DNA of 37,721 nt, from contig JAIYAV010000123.1 in assembly GCA_027488855.1 (NCBI GenBank), positions 1 to 37,721 of the forward strand. The letters are read 5' to 3'. Every line of letters begins with the position of its first letter. Position 1 is the stretch's first letter. The notes beneath the pieces were generated by a model that worked only from the letters and a program-made list of their open reading frames with translations, was not told the origin of the DNA and made no database searches. Made by a program: the position numbers and the translations under genes. Of this stretch, positions 1 through 8,099 are shown piece by piece. The DNA comes from Saprospiraceae bacterium (GTDB lineage: Bacteria; Bacteroidota; Bacteroidia; Chitinophagales; Saprospiraceae).

Positions 1-44
1 ATCGCCAAAGGTTACCCGTATCGGGCAGGTTGGCGGGATGTCTC

Positions 45-686
45 TTATTGTTCTTCAATAATGTCAAATGGTGTAATACATGATCCTTTGACTTTAATAA
101 ATTCTTTATCCTCTTCTGTTAGCTCGGAAGTTCCGAGTCCAACATCTTCCGATATTTTTCCATCTTGTCGCATAAGCGCAAACTCAATTGCTTCAATTTT
201 TGGTTTTTTGTTGAGTCCTAAAAATGTCAAGTCCATAATTTGCCCTTGCTTAATTTCACCTTTTGTTATTTGCCCAATTAAGAAAAAGAGTCTTCCAGTT
301 AATTGAAAAGAACCATTCAGTTTGAATTGTGCAACCGTCAAGTCATGCCATTTATGTCCACAATGTCGGCATTGTCTTGCGTATGGAGTCCGTGCAAGTT
401 TATTACACTTTGGACAATTGTTGAAAAACACCTTGTCAGGGCTTTGTTCCATTATTCTATTCGCAACATTCAACTCAAAGTTATCGTAGCCTTCTTTGAG
501 TAAATCAAGAACTGATTGGTCGGAAGTCAACCAACCGTTCTCTCGGTACATTTTGGTTAAGTTCGGATTTTTGGAATTCGAGTGCTCAAGTTTAAACATT
601 GAGCTGGTCTTAATGGCCATTTTTTCCTCACTTGTCAGTAAGTTGGAGAAGTAGTTAATGATGTATTTTGCTGTTTCGTTATCCAT
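45..686 (-). CDS. Zinc-ribbon protein of unknown function
   Basis: This 213-residue protein is not a family I can name. A zinc ribbon is plain at about residues 91-113: CPKCNK, then CRHCGHKWHD, giving two CxxC knuckles. The C-terminal third has a hydrophobic and glycine pattern (GRLFFLIGQITKGEIKQGQ) that resembles the EF-Tu domain II type of beta-barrel; that part is inference. The N-terminus looks helical. It is the last gene of a minus-strand run that starts with the PLD-like protein at 3955, and it is separated from the preceding gene by about 200 bp containing an imperfect inverted repeat. The ATG at 686 is the natural start. It could be an accessory subunit of the upstream module or an independent cassette gene. 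Confidence 0.7.
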   Translation of the reverse strand: MDNETAKYIINYFSNLLTSEEKMAIKTSSMFKLEHSNSKNPNLTKMYRENGWLTSDQSVLDLLKEGYDNFELNVANRIMEQSPDKVFFNNCPKCNKLARTPYARQCRHCGHKWHDLTVAQFKLNGSFQLTGRLFFLIGQITKGEIKQGQIMDLTFLGLNKKPKIEAIEFALMRQDGKISEDVGLGTSELTEEDKEFIKVKGSCITPFDIIEEQ

Positions 687-725
687 GTTGGTTTTGTTGG
701 GGTTGGTGATGACGTTTTGGCGCTT

Positions 726-823
726 GGCGAAGAAGCGGATTTCGAAGTACTAAATTGTCAACCCAGCACAAAACTTGATACGAGGTAGAATGTTCAATTA
801 ACCCCTGAACCCGCTTTTTTGCC
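726..823. repeat. Imperfect inverted repeat, attC-like spacing
   Basis: The 13-base arm GGCGAAGAAGCGG (726-738) is nearly complementary to CCGCTTTTTTGCC (811-823), with two mismatches and a 72-base spacer. The right arm is followed by AGTTAG. Length and layout recall integron attC sites or their relics, but no integrase is visible and the core does not match the consensus well. A 65-codon open frame (679-876) crosses this element. It fits neatly between the two neighbouring genes, but I do not consider it a convincing gene. Confidence 0.35.
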
Positions 824-884
824 AGCCAGTTAGTGGTTTGTGGCTTTTCTGTCTGTCGTGTTTCATTTTTTGTCATTGCTGTTA

Positions 885-2360
885 TTATTCGTCTTTTGTT
901 CTGTCAATATTATTTTTCCCTATCTCCAAAAGTTGTTGCGTTTCGCCTGATACATAACGTGAACGTTGAACTTTGTCGTTTATAATACCTTCGTAATTCG
1001 TCAGCATTTGAGGATTATTTATCTTTTTGTATTTGTAGGCGTATGTTAGTAAATAAAGTTCGGAATGATATAAATGAAATTTTGTTAGCTGTTGAGAACT
1101 GGAAGTTGACCATTCAGAGTCTATGAACTTAATTTTTTGTATTAAGTTATCCATTGAGGAAACTAAATCATTGTCAGCCGTTTTGCGTGTATGGTAGTGA
1201 ACAACAAAGTTTGCAAAGTCCGTCAACAAAATGCTGTTTTGATAAAAATCTTCCGTTGTTAAAATGTTGTCAAAGTAGTGCTTCCATTTATTGAAAATTA
1301 GTTCAAGAAATAAATCAAGTTGCTCTACTGAAACGGGTTTTGCATAATGATTTAATAACTCATCTCTTGTCTTAATGTGAAAAGAGTATTTGTCAATAGA
1401 AAAATCGGATATGATTTCTTCCATTTCCATATTATTGACTGATGCCAAAAAAACACCCAACGCAGCATTAAACAATCTACTTCTATGAAAATAGATTGCT
1501 GTCTGTTTTAAAAAATTAAAGTCGTTAAGTTTAATTCTATTAAGAACATTTTTTACTGCTTCTATCTCTAATTCGTCAATAGTTTCTTTGTGTTCTTTTT
1601 CAATAATTTGACGAATGAGTTCAAAGTTTAGCCATTTATTTGAAATTGAAGTTTCGTTTGCTATTTTTAAAAGGTCTTCTTTTTGGAAACTCTGAAAATA
1701 AAAGACGAAGTCAGTTGGATGTTGTAAAAGAGATAATGTATTAAGGAAACAAGTGTAATTTAAGTGGAATAGGAATGAAAGTAAACTTTCCAATAGAAAA
1801 TTGAAATAAAAACCTCTACCACCGTGTTCAACTGCTTCAATAAATCTGTAAGTTTTAGCAATATCATTTTCTGAAAATCCCTTTTGGGATTCACTCATAA
1901 TTTCTTTTTCCCAATATGGTGCATTGGGTAATGCTTGGGGTGATAATTTAATGCTTTTTAAAACCTGTATAATTTTTTCGGATACCGCCTTTGTGTAACT
2001 GCTTTTCAACTCGATTGTAGAGAGCAAGCTTTTAACCTTTACGTGTAAGTAACAATTTACGCTAAGAAAGATTAGTATAGATTTTACATCCCCATTGGAA
2101 ACGCCTTTCCGGAGATATTTCTTAGCAAAAAAAATAATTTGTGCAACATTTTCAATCTTGTCACTCTCTGAATTCTGATTAAAATGTATGGTTTGAGTTA
2201 CAATATCTCGAATCTTATTGTCAATTGACCATATTTCTTCGTCTTCTTCGGCACTAAGTATTTTTTCAATTGTTTTGCTTTCAAGTTTCCTTAAAAGATT
2301 ATTCAATTCTATGTGAATAGAAATTGAATCGCTTTTAGCTAACGCCTGCGTTAATATCAT
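885..2360 (-). CDS. Large helical protein, partner of PLD-like nuclease, function unknown
   Basis: This protein of about 491 residues is rich in Leu, Ile, Lys, Glu and Asn, with long predicted helices throughout and no catalytic motif, transmembrane segment or signal peptide that I can see. I do not recognise the family. The open frame reaches a TTG at 2384 and has an ATG at 2375. I prefer the ATG at 2360 because it forms an ATGA overlap with the stop codon of the upstream PLD-like gene, which suggests translational coupling. Such coupling usually means the two proteins act together, so this may be a scaffold, regulator or immunity-type partner. Base composition is clearly AT-rich compared with genes to the right, consistent with horizontal acquisition. 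Confidence 0.7.
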   Translation of the reverse strand: MILTQALAKSDSISIHIELNNLLRKLESKTIEKILSAEEDEEIWSIDNKIRDIVTQTIHFNQNSESDKIENVAQIIFFAKKYLRKGVSNGDVKSILIFLSVNCYLHVKVKSLLSTIELKSSYTKAVSEKIIQVLKSIKLSPQALPNAPYWEKEIMSESQKGFSENDIAKTYRFIEAVEHGGRGFYFNFLLESLLSFLFHLNYTCFLNTLSLLQHPTDFVFYFQSFQKEDLLKIANETSISNKWLNFELIRQIIEKEHKETIDELEIEAVKNVLNRIKLNDFNFLKQTAIYFHRSRLFNAALGVFLASVNNMEMEEIISDFSIDKYSFHIKTRDELLNHYAKPVSVEQLDLFLELIFNKWKHYFDNILTTEDFYQNSILLTDFANFVVHYHTRKTADNDLVSSMDNLIQKIKFIDSEWSTSSSQQLTKFHLYHSELYLLTYAYKYKKINNPQMLTNYEGIINDKVQRSRYVSGETQQLLEIGKNNIDRTKDE

Positions 2361-3955
2361 TTCGGGAATTTCCATACCAAGCAATCAGGATGATTTAATT
2401 TAATCCACAATTCATTAAAGGCGTCAACAACAGGTTGTGGGTGTGAAACCTCTTGTAATATATGATGAGTGTTTCCATAAGAGTTAATTGATGTTCCAAG
2501 AGAATATACTTGTGGTCTTTTCAATTTGCTACTTGGGAAAATAAGAAACCTATCGTGAAATGCCCACCCGTAATTTGAATGTTGAATTCTAAATTCAATA
2601 TTTAATCCATAATTGTTGTGGTTGGGATTTTCAAGGATAAGTCTGTTTTTATCCATGTGTTTTTCTAATTTTTCCTTAAAATCAGTATCATCTACTTCTT
2701 TATCACCATCTGTTTCATGAATTTTTCTAACATTTTTATTGTATGCTCCTATTGCTCTAATTTTTACATTTGCTGATGGTGAATAATAAAGTGTGTTTAA
2801 AATATCCGTTGAAGTCAAATATGGGTCCCACAAATACACGCCATTTTCATCTTTTTCTCTAATCAACTTCCTTATGTCGTTTAACGCAATCTCAGAAAGA
2901 GAATTGTTGTATTGTTTGAAGGCTAATCTCTTTGCTAATTGTTGTTTTTCGTCATCGTAAAGATTGTTTGATATGTAGTCTGTGTATGCTGGTGTTTTCT
3001 TTTTATTACCGTGATTCTCCTTAGAGGCAATCTGAACATTAACCTTATTTCCGTCTATTTCAAATATTCTTGGTTCTGGATTCACTATTCCCATACCCAA
3101 ATGAAAACCACGAATGTATGTGCCACTAAAAGTAGATAAAATCAAACTCGGCTCTTTTCTCCAAATTTTTATGTGATTTATTTGGTCAAGATTTCCTATA
3201 ATGATTTTTTGATTATTGGTTTTGTTGTACTCTGTAATTGTCGAACCCATATAATTCTTGTCAAATGTAGATTCTACTTGTATTAAGCAGTCTGGAAGAC
3301 TTGTATGAGAAAAAGAATCATGCCAATAAAAATCCATATCAACACCGTCCCGAGTAGAAAGTGCTTTTGAATGTGGTTCAATTATGGTTACAGGGAATTG
3401 AAAAATAAAATTTCCTATTCTGTCACGAACAACGGATAGGTCTATTGGGACGTGTTCACTTATTTTTCCGCAAAGTTCGTTATACTTTGCTAATGAATCT
3501 ATTTCTAAAATAAAACTAAGGTTTGATTTAATTTCATCAAAGAACTCTATTGTATAGGAACCATTGTGAAAATTATTTTTTAGAATATGGTTTACACGAT
3601 TTCCTTCAACGGAAGGAACATATTGTTTCGGTAGGTATTTAAGTTGTGGGAATTGTGAAAAGTTAATTCCATCCAGACTCCATTTATTTTGTGTCCTAAG
3701 TGCGTCAAATTTTGTATTTGCATCTGCAACAGTAAACCAATAACGTTGGATACCTAAATTGTAAACATCATTTATGGCAATTCTATTACCCAAGAATTTT
3801 TTATTTAAACCATTGTATGGTTTTTCTTCAAAAACAGCTAACGTAAAAAAGTTAAATACAGCGTTATCACTTTTTCTGTGTAAGAATATTTCTGTTACCT
3901 CACAACTGTTGTAGAATCCAATATTTCCTGCTGTCGTTAATGTTGTAAAGTCCAT
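2357..3955 (-). CDS. VPA1262-like protein with C-terminal PLD-type nuclease domain
   Basis: The C-terminal region of this 532-residue protein reads like one half of a phospholipase-D-superfamily nuclease. A YLWDPYLTSTDIL strand (about residues 372-384) matches the typical DxYh start of the domain. HDRFLIF (about 473-479) is followed by GTSINSYG (about 493-500), the H-x-[KR] plus G-[TSA]-S motif seen in PLD-like nucleases of conflict systems. The N-terminal 350 residues are beta-rich and unassigned. Overall architecture resembles the VPA1262 family; this name is recalled and uncertain. With only one HxK-like motif it would need to dimerise to form an active site (general PLD knowledge). It is the first gene of the AT-rich minus-strand operon and is coupled by overlap to the next gene. 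A defence role is inference. Confidence 0.72.
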   Translation of the reverse strand: MDFTTLTTAGNIGFYNSCEVTEIFLHRKSDNAVFNFFTLAVFEEKPYNGLNKKFLGNRIAINDVYNLGIQRYWFTVADANTKFDALRTQNKWSLDGINFSQFPQLKYLPKQYVPSVEGNRVNHILKNNFHNGSYTIEFFDEIKSNLSFILEIDSLAKYNELCGKISEHVPIDLSVVRDRIGNFIFQFPVTIIEPHSKALSTRDGVDMDFYWHDSFSHTSLPDCLIQVESTFDKNYMGSTITEYNKTNNQKIIIGNLDQINHIKIWRKEPSLILSTFSGTYIRGFHLGMGIVNPEPRIFEIDGNKVNVQIASKENHGNKKKTPAYTDYISNNLYDDEKQQLAKRLAFKQYNNSLSEIALNDIRKLIREKDENGVYLWDPYLTSTDILNTLYYSPSANVKIRAIGAYNKNVRKIHETDGDKEVDDTDFKEKLEKHMDKNRLILENPNHNNYGLNIEFRIQHSNYGWAFHDRFLIFPSSKLKRPQVYSLGTSINSYGNTHHILQEVSHPQPVVDAFNELWIKLNHPDCLVWKFPK

Positions 3956-4051
3956 TTTGTGTCGTCTTGATTACTGATTTTTTCTGTATAGTATGGGTTG
4001 TTCTGCCATAACCGCTAACGCGTAAATATATGCACTTTAAGCTCAGCCTTA

Positions 4052-4082
4052 CAAAGCTAAATCAAACACTTTAAATATCCAA
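4052..4082 (-). promoter_or_regulatory. Bacteroidota-type promoter for the PLD-like operon
   Basis: Read on the minus strand, TTG (4082-4080) is followed by 20 bases and then TAGCTTTG (4059-4052), an exact TAnnTTTG -7 box. The ATG at 3955 lies about 95 bases downstream. Confidence 0.6.
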
Positions 4083-4278
4083 GTATTGTTATGTTTTATT
4101 TTTAAAAAATTAATAATGAATATATTGATTGAAGATTGACAACTTGATGGCCTTAACCACAATCCAAAATGAGAACTCTAGAATGCCTAAAAAAAACATC
4201 TCAAACAATACAAAATCCGTGGCCAAACCCGTCAGAGATACCATATATATGCATCATAGGCAACAATACCCACCTTTC

Positions 4279-4345
4279 GTCCCTACAGGACTCCGAAAAA
4301 CCCTGGGATCGCAATAGGCTACCCACATGTCGCCCCAAGCGGGGC
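4279..4345. repeat. Two small palindromes, degenerate dispersed-repeat type
   Basis: GTCC-CTACA-GGAC (4279-4291) is followed by GCCCC-AAGC-GGGGC (4332-4345). Such paired GC palindromes embedded in otherwise featureless DNA resemble remnants of dispersed intergenic repeats. I see no gene between 3956 and 4739. Short open frames here lack family features and codon structure. Confidence 0.4.
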
Positions 4346-4548
4346 TTCTAGTCTTCCTCCGATCCAGAACCAATAGAACAATTCGAAAATTGTGACCATT
4401 AAAATTGCAAAAATTGCCCAAGATCATCCTGCCACCGCCAGCGCGGTTAAAATTTACGGATGGCCTTGTATCTTACGTAATGCTTTAACCGCTTTGGTAG
4501 TTGCCCAGTGATAACCAACATGCCCATTTACAGCTTTTGAACCTCGCT

Positions 4549-4664
4549 AGCGGCTTTGCATTCGGGTGGGATTTTTAGCAATGCACTTGATACAAAGCAC
4601 CACAGTTCAAATAGAGCAAAATGCGTCAAACCAAGCACTGAACCCCGACTAACGCAAAACCGCT
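4549..4664. repeat. Second attC-like inverted repeat in gene-free DNA
   Basis: AGCGGCTTTGC (4549-4559) is complementary, with one mismatch, to GCAAAACCGCT (4654-4664). The arms are 94 bases apart, and CTAACG adjoins the right arm on its inner side. Related TAACCGCTAACG lies near 4010. This resembles the 726-823 element in size and layout. The rest of 4360-4739 holds nothing I can identify. Confidence 0.3.
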
Positions 4665-4739
4665 GTTGTATTCCTTTTTTATTGCGCTGTCATGCTGTCC
4701 ACCCATTTTTTTATGAGTGGAACAACAGTACAAAGAAAC

Positions 4740-6938
4740 TTACAACACCAATAATCCCAGTTTGCCCAATTTATTAAAGGGCTTATTGTACCAAAACAAG
4801 TCGAAATCTTCCAGGCCCTCTGCCTCATAATGCTCTTGAACCTGTTGAAAAGTCCAGGTCTCGGATTGATCTACCGCAATTTTTTCTAAAATTTCTACCA
4901 CCCACTTGCCCTGAGGCACCTCCACTTTTATACTTAGGTTTTCTTTTTGATTATAAAAAGTAAGGAGGGCGCTTTCCCAGGTTTCACCCCGTTTGGTTTT
5001 GCTGCTGATTTCCAATTCGGGAGGATTACCTAGCCAAACCACCTTGGCATTGGGTTTGATGGAAGAAATTTCATCCTCATTCAGCGCATTGACGATGTAA
5101 TCCTTCGGAACTTGGGTACGTGCTACCTTAAATTCAAACCAATCTTGTAAGGGGAATTCAAAGCCAATCCCGTGCATGTAATTCAGCAGCGATTTTTTTA
5201 GACCAAAACCATACGCATCGTGGTCAGTCCCGGTCGGGTCGGTAAACAGAATATCGTTGTTGGCGAAAGGCCCACTGCAACCGGGCTCGATTTTGATTCC
5301 ATAAGCTTTTGGATCGAGTCCCACCGGGCTATGCGCGGTAAGGGCAAACTGGTGCCAAAATCCCGACTGCAATACCCCCGCCTCAAACAGTTGCCGCACC
5401 ATTTCCAGGGAATCAATGGTTTCTTGCGCGGTTTGGCTGGGGAAGCCATACATCAGATAGGCGTGTACCATGATGCCCGCTTCCGTGAAATTGCGGGTTA
5501 CGCGTGCCACCTGGGCAACAGTCACGCCCTTTTGAATCAAAGCCAACAAGCGATCGGAGGCAACCTCCAGTCCGCCTGACACGGCAATACAACCCGAAGC
5601 TTTGAGCAAGAGGCACAAATCTCGGTTAAAACTTTTTTCAAAACGAATATTGGTCCACCAGGTAACGGTGAGTTTGCGGCGGATGATCTCCAGCGCCAGC
5701 GCACGCATGAGGGCGGGCGGCGCGGCTTCGTCCACAAAATGGAAGCCCCGTTCGCCAGTTTGGGCGATCAGCTCCTCCATGCGGTCGCACAAGAGTTGAG
5801 CGGCTACGGGTTCGTACAATTTGATGTAATCAAGCGAGACGTCACAAAAAGTACACTTGCCCCAGTAGCAGCCGTGCGCCATGGTGAGTTTGTTCCAGCG
5901 CCCATCGCTCCACATGCGGTGCATTGGATTGACTACCTCGATGGCGGAAATGTAATGATCCAAGGGCAAGTCGCCGTAATCGGGGGTGCCCACTTCATTT
6001 TGTTTGTAATCGCGGTTGAGGCTGTGGTTGATGTATTCCACTTTACCTGCGAGCAAAGTATAGGTGCGTTTCAGCAAATCTACTGGGCGTTTGCCTTGTA
6101 AGTGCTCGATGAGGTTTTCGATGGGCGTTTCGCCATCGTCCAGGGTGATGAAGTCGAAAAACTCGAACACTCGTGGGTCACTCAGCGAACGCAATTCGGT
6201 ATTGGCAAAACCGCCGCCCATGACCACGTTGCTGTCGGGATGGTTTTTTTTGATCCACTGCCCGCAGCGGAAAGCAGTGTACAAGTTGCCAGGGAAAGGC
6301 ACGGAGATGGCGACCATTTGGGGTGTCAACTCCGCCATTTTTGCACTCAGGATTTGAATCAGCAGTTGATCAATATAGGTATACTCCGCCTGGAGCTGTG
6401 CGTACAATTCATCAAAATGGTAAGCGGAACGGCCCAGGCGTTCGGCGTAGCGACTGAGCCCAAAATGTTCATCGACACATTCGGTGATCAAATCCGCCAG
6501 GTCTTCGAGGTAGAGTGTCGCGAGGTGTTTGGCCTTGTCCTGGGTACCCATGCTGCCAAAGGCCCAATTTAAATCAGCGAGTTGTTTGAAGCGTTCGGCG
6601 CGAGGCAGGTAACCCTCTTGGCAAACGAGATGGGCTAAAGTGGGGTTTTTGCCTTGCAAAAAATTGATGACCCCGTCAATGGTTTGGATGTAGTGTTTGC
6701 GGAGGGCGATGATCCGTCGGGCATTTTCCGACCAGGTTTGGTTTTTAGCCGCAATGTGCTGAAACAAGTCACTCAAACCTTTAGAAGAATACAAGGCCAA
6801 AAAAACCTCAATGCCTAAATCGGCTTGATAAGAACTGATGCCTTTGGTATTCAAAAAACCTTTCAGGTACGCAGTGGCTGGATACGGCGTATTCAGTTGG
6901 GTAAAGGGCGGCGTAAAAAGAAAGGCGGTGGTACTCAA
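4740..6938 (-). CDS. B12-binding-domain radical SAM protein
   Basis: The 732-residue protein has the radical SAM cluster motif CYWGKCTFC (CxxxCxxC) at about residues 355-363, which binds the [4Fe-4S] cluster that cleaves S-adenosylmethionine. The preceding region (about 200-290) has a Rossmann-like pattern, including VVMGGGFANTELR and DDGETPIENL, typical of the cobalamin-binding domain in class B radical SAM enzymes. The classical DxHxxG cobalamin-ligand motif is not evident. The C-terminal 200 residues are family specific. Substrate cannot be told from the sequence. It stands alone: the neighbours are yggS across a large palindromic element and gene-free DNA downstream. Methyltransfer or a C-C bond-forming rearrangement is what the class typically does. 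The ATG at 6938 gives a full N-terminus (FLFTPPFTQLNTPYP). Confidence 0.85.
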   Translation of the reverse strand: MSTTAFLFTPPFTQLNTPYPATAYLKGFLNTKGISSYQADLGIEVFLALYSSKGLSDLFQHIAAKNQTWSENARRIIALRKHYIQTIDGVINFLQGKNPTLAHLVCQEGYLPRAERFKQLADLNWAFGSMGTQDKAKHLATLYLEDLADLITECVDEHFGLSRYAERLGRSAYHFDELYAQLQAEYTYIDQLLIQILSAKMAELTPQMVAISVPFPGNLYTAFRCGQWIKKNHPDSNVVMGGGFANTELRSLSDPRVFEFFDFITLDDGETPIENLIEHLQGKRPVDLLKRTYTLLAGKVEYINHSLNRDYKQNEVGTPDYGDLPLDHYISAIEVVNPMHRMWSDGRWNKLTMAHGCYWGKCTFCDVSLDYIKLYEPVAAQLLCDRMEELIAQTGERGFHFVDEAAPPALMRALALEIIRRKLTVTWWTNIRFEKSFNRDLCLLLKASGCIAVSGGLEVASDRLLALIQKGVTVAQVARVTRNFTEAGIMVHAYLMYGFPSQTAQETIDSLEMVRQLFEAGVLQSGFWHQFALTAHSPVGLDPKAYGIKIEPGCSGPFANNDILFTDPTGTDHDAYGFGLKKSLLNYMHGIGFEFPLQDWFEFKVARTQVPKDYIVNALNEDEISSIKPNAKVVWLGNPPELEISSKTKRGETWESALLTFYNQKENLSIKVEVPQGKWVVEILEKIAVDQSETWTFQQVQEHYEAEGLEDFDLFWYNKPFNKLGKLGLLVL

Positions 6939-6992
6939 GCTAGGTGGCTTTTCAGGTGATATTTTTGCGTTGAGCTCATCAGTCTGCGACTC

Positions 6993-7275
6993 CTAAGAAC
7001 CCCCGACCCCTAAAGGCAGGGTCGATTGGTTCTGTTTTTAAACCATTTTGGATTGGGCTGCGCCCAATCGTTTTTATAACCGCGACGACGCGACGGCGCG
7101 ACGGTTCATTTGGCTGCGCCAAATGCGCGACGTTAGACGACGAAAAGGTGTGCGAAGCACACTTTCCGTCGCGCCGTCGCGTCGTCGCGGTTATACAAAC
7201 ACAAGCAGCGAAGCTGCTTAAATAAATAAAAATCAGAACCAATCGGCCCTGCCTTTAGGGGTCGGGAGTGCTTAG
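6993..7275. repeat. Nested-palindrome intergenic element (about 280 bp)
   Basis: The outer arms are 42 bases each (6993-7034 and 7234-7275) with three mismatches. Inside them is a perfect 29-base inverted repeat (7076-7104 and 7166-7194). Four mini-hairpins with three-base loops sit within: GATTGGGC-TGC-GCCCAATC (7051-7069), CATTTGGC-TGC-GCCAAATG (7107-7125), GTGTGC-GAA-GCACAC (7148-7162) and AAGCAGC-GAA-GCTGCTT (7203-7219). No transposase is encoded. A related, edge-truncated copy occupies 37642-37721. The whole 6939-7328 gap is non-coding; the frame crossing it translates the palindromes. Confidence 0.9.
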
Positions 7276-7328
7276 AAGTATGCAAAATGCCAGATTCAAC
7301 AACAAATCAAAGTACAAAACTAAGCCAT

Positions 7329-7991
7329 TTACCCCACATTCCCATAATTCCGGGCGCCAAAGAGCAAGGTTCCAATCCGCACCAAGGTGCTGCCTTCCTC
7401 TACCGCAATCGGATAATCATCAGACATCCCCATGGAGATTTCTTTGAACGCAGAGTCATTGGGGAAATAGCGGTCTTTGAGCTGATCAAATATGCTTTTC
7501 AGGGCCTTGAATTCCCGGCGAATCTGCTCCTCGTCTTCCACGAAAGACGCCATGCCCATCACGCCACAAAGCCGGATGTTGAGTAAAGCAGGGTAGGAGA
7601 GGGATTCCAAAAGGGCGTAGGCTTCCTGGAGATTCAGCCCAAATTTGGTCTCCTCATCGTTAATTTTAAACTGCAACAAACAGTTGATTACCCGATGGTT
7701 TTTGGCTGCTTGTCGGTTGATTTCTTCCAACAGTTTCAAGCTGTCCACCGAGTGGATCATCGCTACAAAAGGAGCAATGAACTTGACCTTATTGCTTTGC
7801 AAATGTCCAATGAGGTGCCACTCAATGTCTTTGGGTAAGGCTTCGTATTTGGGCACTACCTCCTGGACTTTATTTTCTCCAAACAGGCGTTGCCCTTGTT
7901 CATAAAGGCCCATAACGGCCTCATGGGGCTGCGTTTTGGAGACCGCGACAAGGCGGGCAGCGCCAAGTTCCTGAATCAGTTGTTTGTACAT
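7329..7991 (-). CDS. yggS: YggS/PLPBP family pyridoxal-phosphate homeostasis protein
   Basis: This 220-residue protein belongs to the single-domain PLP-binding family related to the alanine racemase N-terminal barrel. Such proteins hold PLP and buffer vitamin B6 and amino-acid pools in the cytosol without a known catalytic reaction. LVAVSKTQP carries the PLP lysine (K19). FGENKVQE, WHLIGHLQSNK and IHSVDS follow in the usual order, and the C-terminal phosphate-binding region SMGMSDDYPIA with VRIGTLLFGAR is intact. Length is normal, with a slightly short N-terminus. It is a single gene. Its leader contains a GGGGC hairpin also seen upstream of pgi and a TACCTTTG -7 box at 8068-8075. Confidence 0.93.
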   Translation of the reverse strand: MYKQLIQELGAARLVAVSKTQPHEAVMGLYEQGQRLFGENKVQEVVPKYEALPKDIEWHLIGHLQSNKVKFIAPFVAMIHSVDSLKLLEEINRQAAKNHRVINCLLQFKINDEETKFGLNLQEAYALLESLSYPALLNIRLCGVMGMASFVEDEEQIRREFKALKSIFDQLKDRYFPNDSAFKEISMGMSDDYPIAVEEGSTLVRIGTLLFGARNYGNVG

Positions 7992-8010
7992 CGTATTTTA
8001 ACCTTAGTAG

Positions 8011-8045
8011 TGGGGCAAAAATGAGTACTTATTTTTTACCGCCCC
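8011..8045. repeat. 35-base GGGGC/GCCCC hairpin element, copy 1 (yggS leader)
   Basis: GGGGC-AAAAAT, eight bases, ATTTTTTACC, then GCCCC form an imperfect hairpin. It matches 9099-9133 at 30 of 35 positions. It lies in the untranslated leader of yggS, in the opposite orientation to that gene. Confidence 0.6.
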
Positions 8046-8067
8046 TTGTGCTACAAATTTAAGGAGA

Positions 8068-8075
8068 CAAAGGTA
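8068..8075 (-). promoter_or_regulatory. -7 box, yggS promoter
   Basis: TACCTTTG on the minus strand matches TAnnTTTG. It lies about 77 bases before the yggS ATG. No clear TTG is found at the expected upstream distance, so the promoter is only partly supported. Confidence 0.4.
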
Positions 8076-8099
8076 GGCTTTTGCTGATTGTGCGCAGGA

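Noticed and set aside
679-876. 65-codon minus-strand frame between the 491-aa and zinc-ribbon genes
   Set aside because: It fits the gap neatly, but it crosses an imperfect inverted repeat, has a low-complexity polar tail and resembles no family. I treat it as repeat sequence.
4700-4721. CCACCCAT and ATGAGTGG flanking a T run, as a terminator of the radical SAM gene
   Set aside because: The T run lies in the loop instead of after the stem and one pair is mismatched, so support is too weak.
4129-4777. Short plus-strand frames in the gene-free region
   Set aside because: They overlap each other, lack promoters or family patterns, and cover palindromic DNA.
6979-7242. 87-codon frame upstream of the radical SAM gene
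   Set aside because: It is a translation of the nested-palindrome element.
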